A stretch of 6,993 nt of DNA from Pseudomonadota bacterium. GTDB lineage: Bacteria > Bdellovibrionota > UBA1018 > CAIMNF01. The notes under the pieces are model-generated. The model saw nothing but the letters and a program-made list of their open reading frames with translations. It was not told the DNA's origin and searched no databases. The stretch lies in NCBI GenBank assembly GCA_027482725.1, contig JAIXVT010000002.1:1-6993 (forward strand), given 5' to 3'. Every line of letters starts with the position of its first letter. Position 1 is the first letter of the stretch. The position numbers and the translations under genes were made by a program. Of the stretch, positions 5,663 to 6,993 are shown piece after piece.

Positions 5663-6493
5663 ATGAAATTAAAAACGGGATCGGGTGTACCGTCCGAAAA
5701 ATCGTCGTTAAAGCCCATTCGCCTAGATGTCCGCGTGGTGGATTTGGGCTTGGCACCGACGCGTACCAAGGCACAAGCGTTGATTATGGCCAACGAGATT
5801 TTGGTGAATGATGTGCCTCAAACCAAACCTGGCACTGTTGTTGCATTAAAAGATACGATTCGTCTCCGCTCACCGATCAAAACCTATGTTTCCCGGTCGG
5901 CACATAAACTTTTGGGTGCACTCGATCATTTTTCGGTCGACTTTATGGGGCGCATCGTTTTGGATGTCGGGGCTTCGACCGGGGGGTTTACGCAAGTGTG
6001 TTTGGAGCGTGGTGCAAAAAAAGTGTATGCCGTCGACGTTGGCACCCATCAGTTGGAATGGTCGCTAAGGAACGACTCGAGGGTGGTTAGCCTAGAGCAA
6101 CACAACGCCCGGGAAATGACGTCCGAATGGTTTGCAGATCCCATTGAACGGGTGGTTATGGACGTATCGTTCATATCGGTACGACTGATTTTTCCCGCTA
6201 TCTTGGCAAGTATCGCACCGGGAACCGAAGGAATTACGTTGTTTAAACCCCAGTTTGAACTGGGTCGCGAACATATCGGAAAAGGCGGCATCGTAAAAGA
6301 TGAGGCTTTAGGTAGAATCAAATGCGAATCGTGGTGTGCAGAGCTTGAGTCTCAGTTTGGGGTTCAGGTGTTGGGAAGTGTTCCATCGGATTTGCGCGGA
6401 ACAGATGGGAATTTAGAGCATTTAGTGTGTTGGAAATGGCCTGGGAAAACGCCAATCGGAAAAGACGGACTTAACAATGAAAAATTGGATTAA
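5663..6493 (+). CDS. tlyA: TlyA family rRNA (cytidine-2'-O)-methyltransferase
   Basis: S-adenosylmethionine-dependent enzyme; characterised TlyA proteins 2'-O-methylate 16S rRNA and/or 23S rRNA cytidines, and older annotations call them hemolysin A. The protein has 276 residues (family about 245-275). An S4 RNA-binding domain spans about 18-75 (IRLDVRVVDLGLAPTRTKAQ, LIMANEILVND). The FtsJ-like methyltransferase domain has the SAM motif DVGASTGGFT at 101-110, VMDVSFIS (166-172 region) and FKPQFELGREHIGKGG (194-209). The K-D-K-E catalytic tetrad of the family appears present as Lys82, Asp167, Lys195 and Glu252. The segment usually written VSRGGLKL or VSRGAHKL reads VSRSAHKL. About 17 residues precede the S4 domain and about 15 follow the conserved LEHLVCWKW. 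The ATG at 5663 has no good Shine-Dalgarno and probably relies on coupling to xseB. Which rRNA it modifies cannot be read from the sequence. Confidence 0.93.
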   Translation: MKLKTGSGVPSEKSSLKPIRLDVRVVDLGLAPTRTKAQALIMANEILVNDVPQTKPGTVVALKDTIRLRSPIKTYVSRSAHKLLGALDHFSVDFMGRIVLDVGASTGGFTQVCLERGAKKVYAVDVGTHQLEWSLRNDSRVVSLEQHNAREMTSEWFADPIERVVMDVSFISVRLIFPAILASIAPGTEGITLFKPQFELGREHIGKGGIVKDEALGRIKCESWCAELESQFGVQVLGSVPSDLRGTDGNLEHLVCWKWPGKTPIGKDGLNNEKLD

Positions 6494-6993
6494 ATACGGA
6501 ATCTTGTTTGCAGTTGCTGGGGGTGTGATGGGCGGAGGCGCGGTTCTCTATGCCTATTCTTCGGTGAAACAAGAAGTTCCGGAGATCAAGCGTGCCGTGG
6601 ACTACCGTCCTTTGGGAGTGACTCAGGTGTTATCCACTGCCGAAGGGGAATCTGACGTCATTGCCGAGTTTTATAAAGAGCGCCGTTATTTGACCCCCTA
6701 TGATCAGATTCCTAAAAAATGTGTGCAGGCCTTTTTGTCCGCGGAAGACGCCTCATTTTTTGAGCACGAAGGAATTAATTTTTTATCCATTGCGCGTGCA
6801 GCTGTTGCGAATTTTCTAGCAGGGCAAGTGGTACAAGGGGGGAGTACGATCACGCAGCAAATCGCCAAGTCACTTTATCTTTCGCCCGATAGAAACATTA
6901 TTCGGAAAATTAAAGAAACGTACATTGCCCTTCAGCTGGAAAAAAATCTGACCAAAGAAGAAATTTTATACCTTTATTTGAATCAGATTTATC
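6477..6993 (+). CDS. Class A penicillin-binding protein (PBP1A type), N-terminal part, cut by window end
   Basis: Bifunctional peptidoglycan synthase of the inner membrane; family members have a GT51 glycosyltransferase domain followed by a transpeptidase domain. Only the first 172 residues are visible. MKNWIKYG is followed by one membrane segment (about 8-28), then a linker, then the GT51 domain with all early motifs: motif 1 EDASFFEHEG (90-99, with catalytic Glu90), motif 2 GGSTITQQ (121-128), motif 3 RKIKE (143-147) and motif 4 KEEILYLYLN (160-169). The transpeptidase domain, needed to separate PBP1A from a monofunctional GT51 enzyme, lies outside; the membrane-plus-linker start and the YRPLGVTQVLS segment favour class A PBP (mrcA/ponA type). 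The ATG at 6477 overlaps the tlyA end by 17 bp in another frame, with only a weak CGGA about 7 bp before it, pointing to translational coupling. Confidence 0.92.
   Translation, partial: MKNWIKYGILFAVAGGVMGGGAVLYAYSSVKQEVPEIKRAVDYRPLGVTQVLSTAEGESDVIAEFYKERRYLTPYDQIPKKCVQAFLSAEDASFFEHEGINFLSIARAAVANFLAGQVVQGGSTITQQIAKSLYLSPDRNIIRKIKETYIALQLEKNLTKEEILYLYLNQIY

Noticed and set aside
6249..6264. Inverted repeat (7-bp arms, 2-base loop) inside tlyA
   Set aside because: It encodes the conserved KPQFELG motif of the methyltransferase, so protein constraint explains the bases; a 2-base loop is also poor for a hairpin.

Overview
The window holds the end of an F-type ATP synthase operon followed by a run of cell-maintenance genes, all on the + strand. 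In order they are: the 3' part of atpA, then complete atpG, atpD and atpC; a 312-bp gap; an unrecognised 468-codon gene; xseB (exonuclease VII small subunit); a TlyA-type rRNA 2'-O-methyltransferase; and the 5' part of a class A penicillin-binding protein, cut by the window edge. I see no mobile element, CRISPR array, tRNA or rRNA.

The organism is a Gram-negative-type bacterium. GC content looks close to 50%. The GT51 start of the last gene, the compact TlyA and the form of AtpC recall Deltaproteobacteria in the broad sense or Bdellovibrionota. That placement comes from remembered family resemblance, not from a search, and should be treated as tentative.

Region 1 (2-3702) encodes the catalytic head and rotor stalk of ATP synthase: alpha, gamma, beta and epsilon, in the usual gene order. 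Catalytic motifs are intact in every complete subunit. The atpD-atpC gap contains a strong imperfect hairpin (13-pair outer stem) that may influence RNA processing or the epsilon:beta ratio. Region 2 (3703-4014) has no convincing gene and no recognisable intrinsic terminator. It carries a C8 tract and two perfect 10-bp palindromes of shared form TGRRTAYYCA, 54 bp apart centre to centre, just upstream of the unknown gene. Region 3 (4015-5421) is the unknown gene: an apparently exported, cysteine-free protein with a proline-rich N-terminal third and a beta-rich remainder. Region 4 (5434-6993) is a tightly packed block, xseB-tlyA-PBP, with gaps of 12 and 7 bp and then a 17-bp overlap.

Most of the window is ordinary core genome. 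The parts that deserve attention are the unknown gene, the palindrome pair in front of it, the hairpin between atpD and atpC, and a possible leaderless promoter at xseB. I found no evidence of a complete new multi-gene system.
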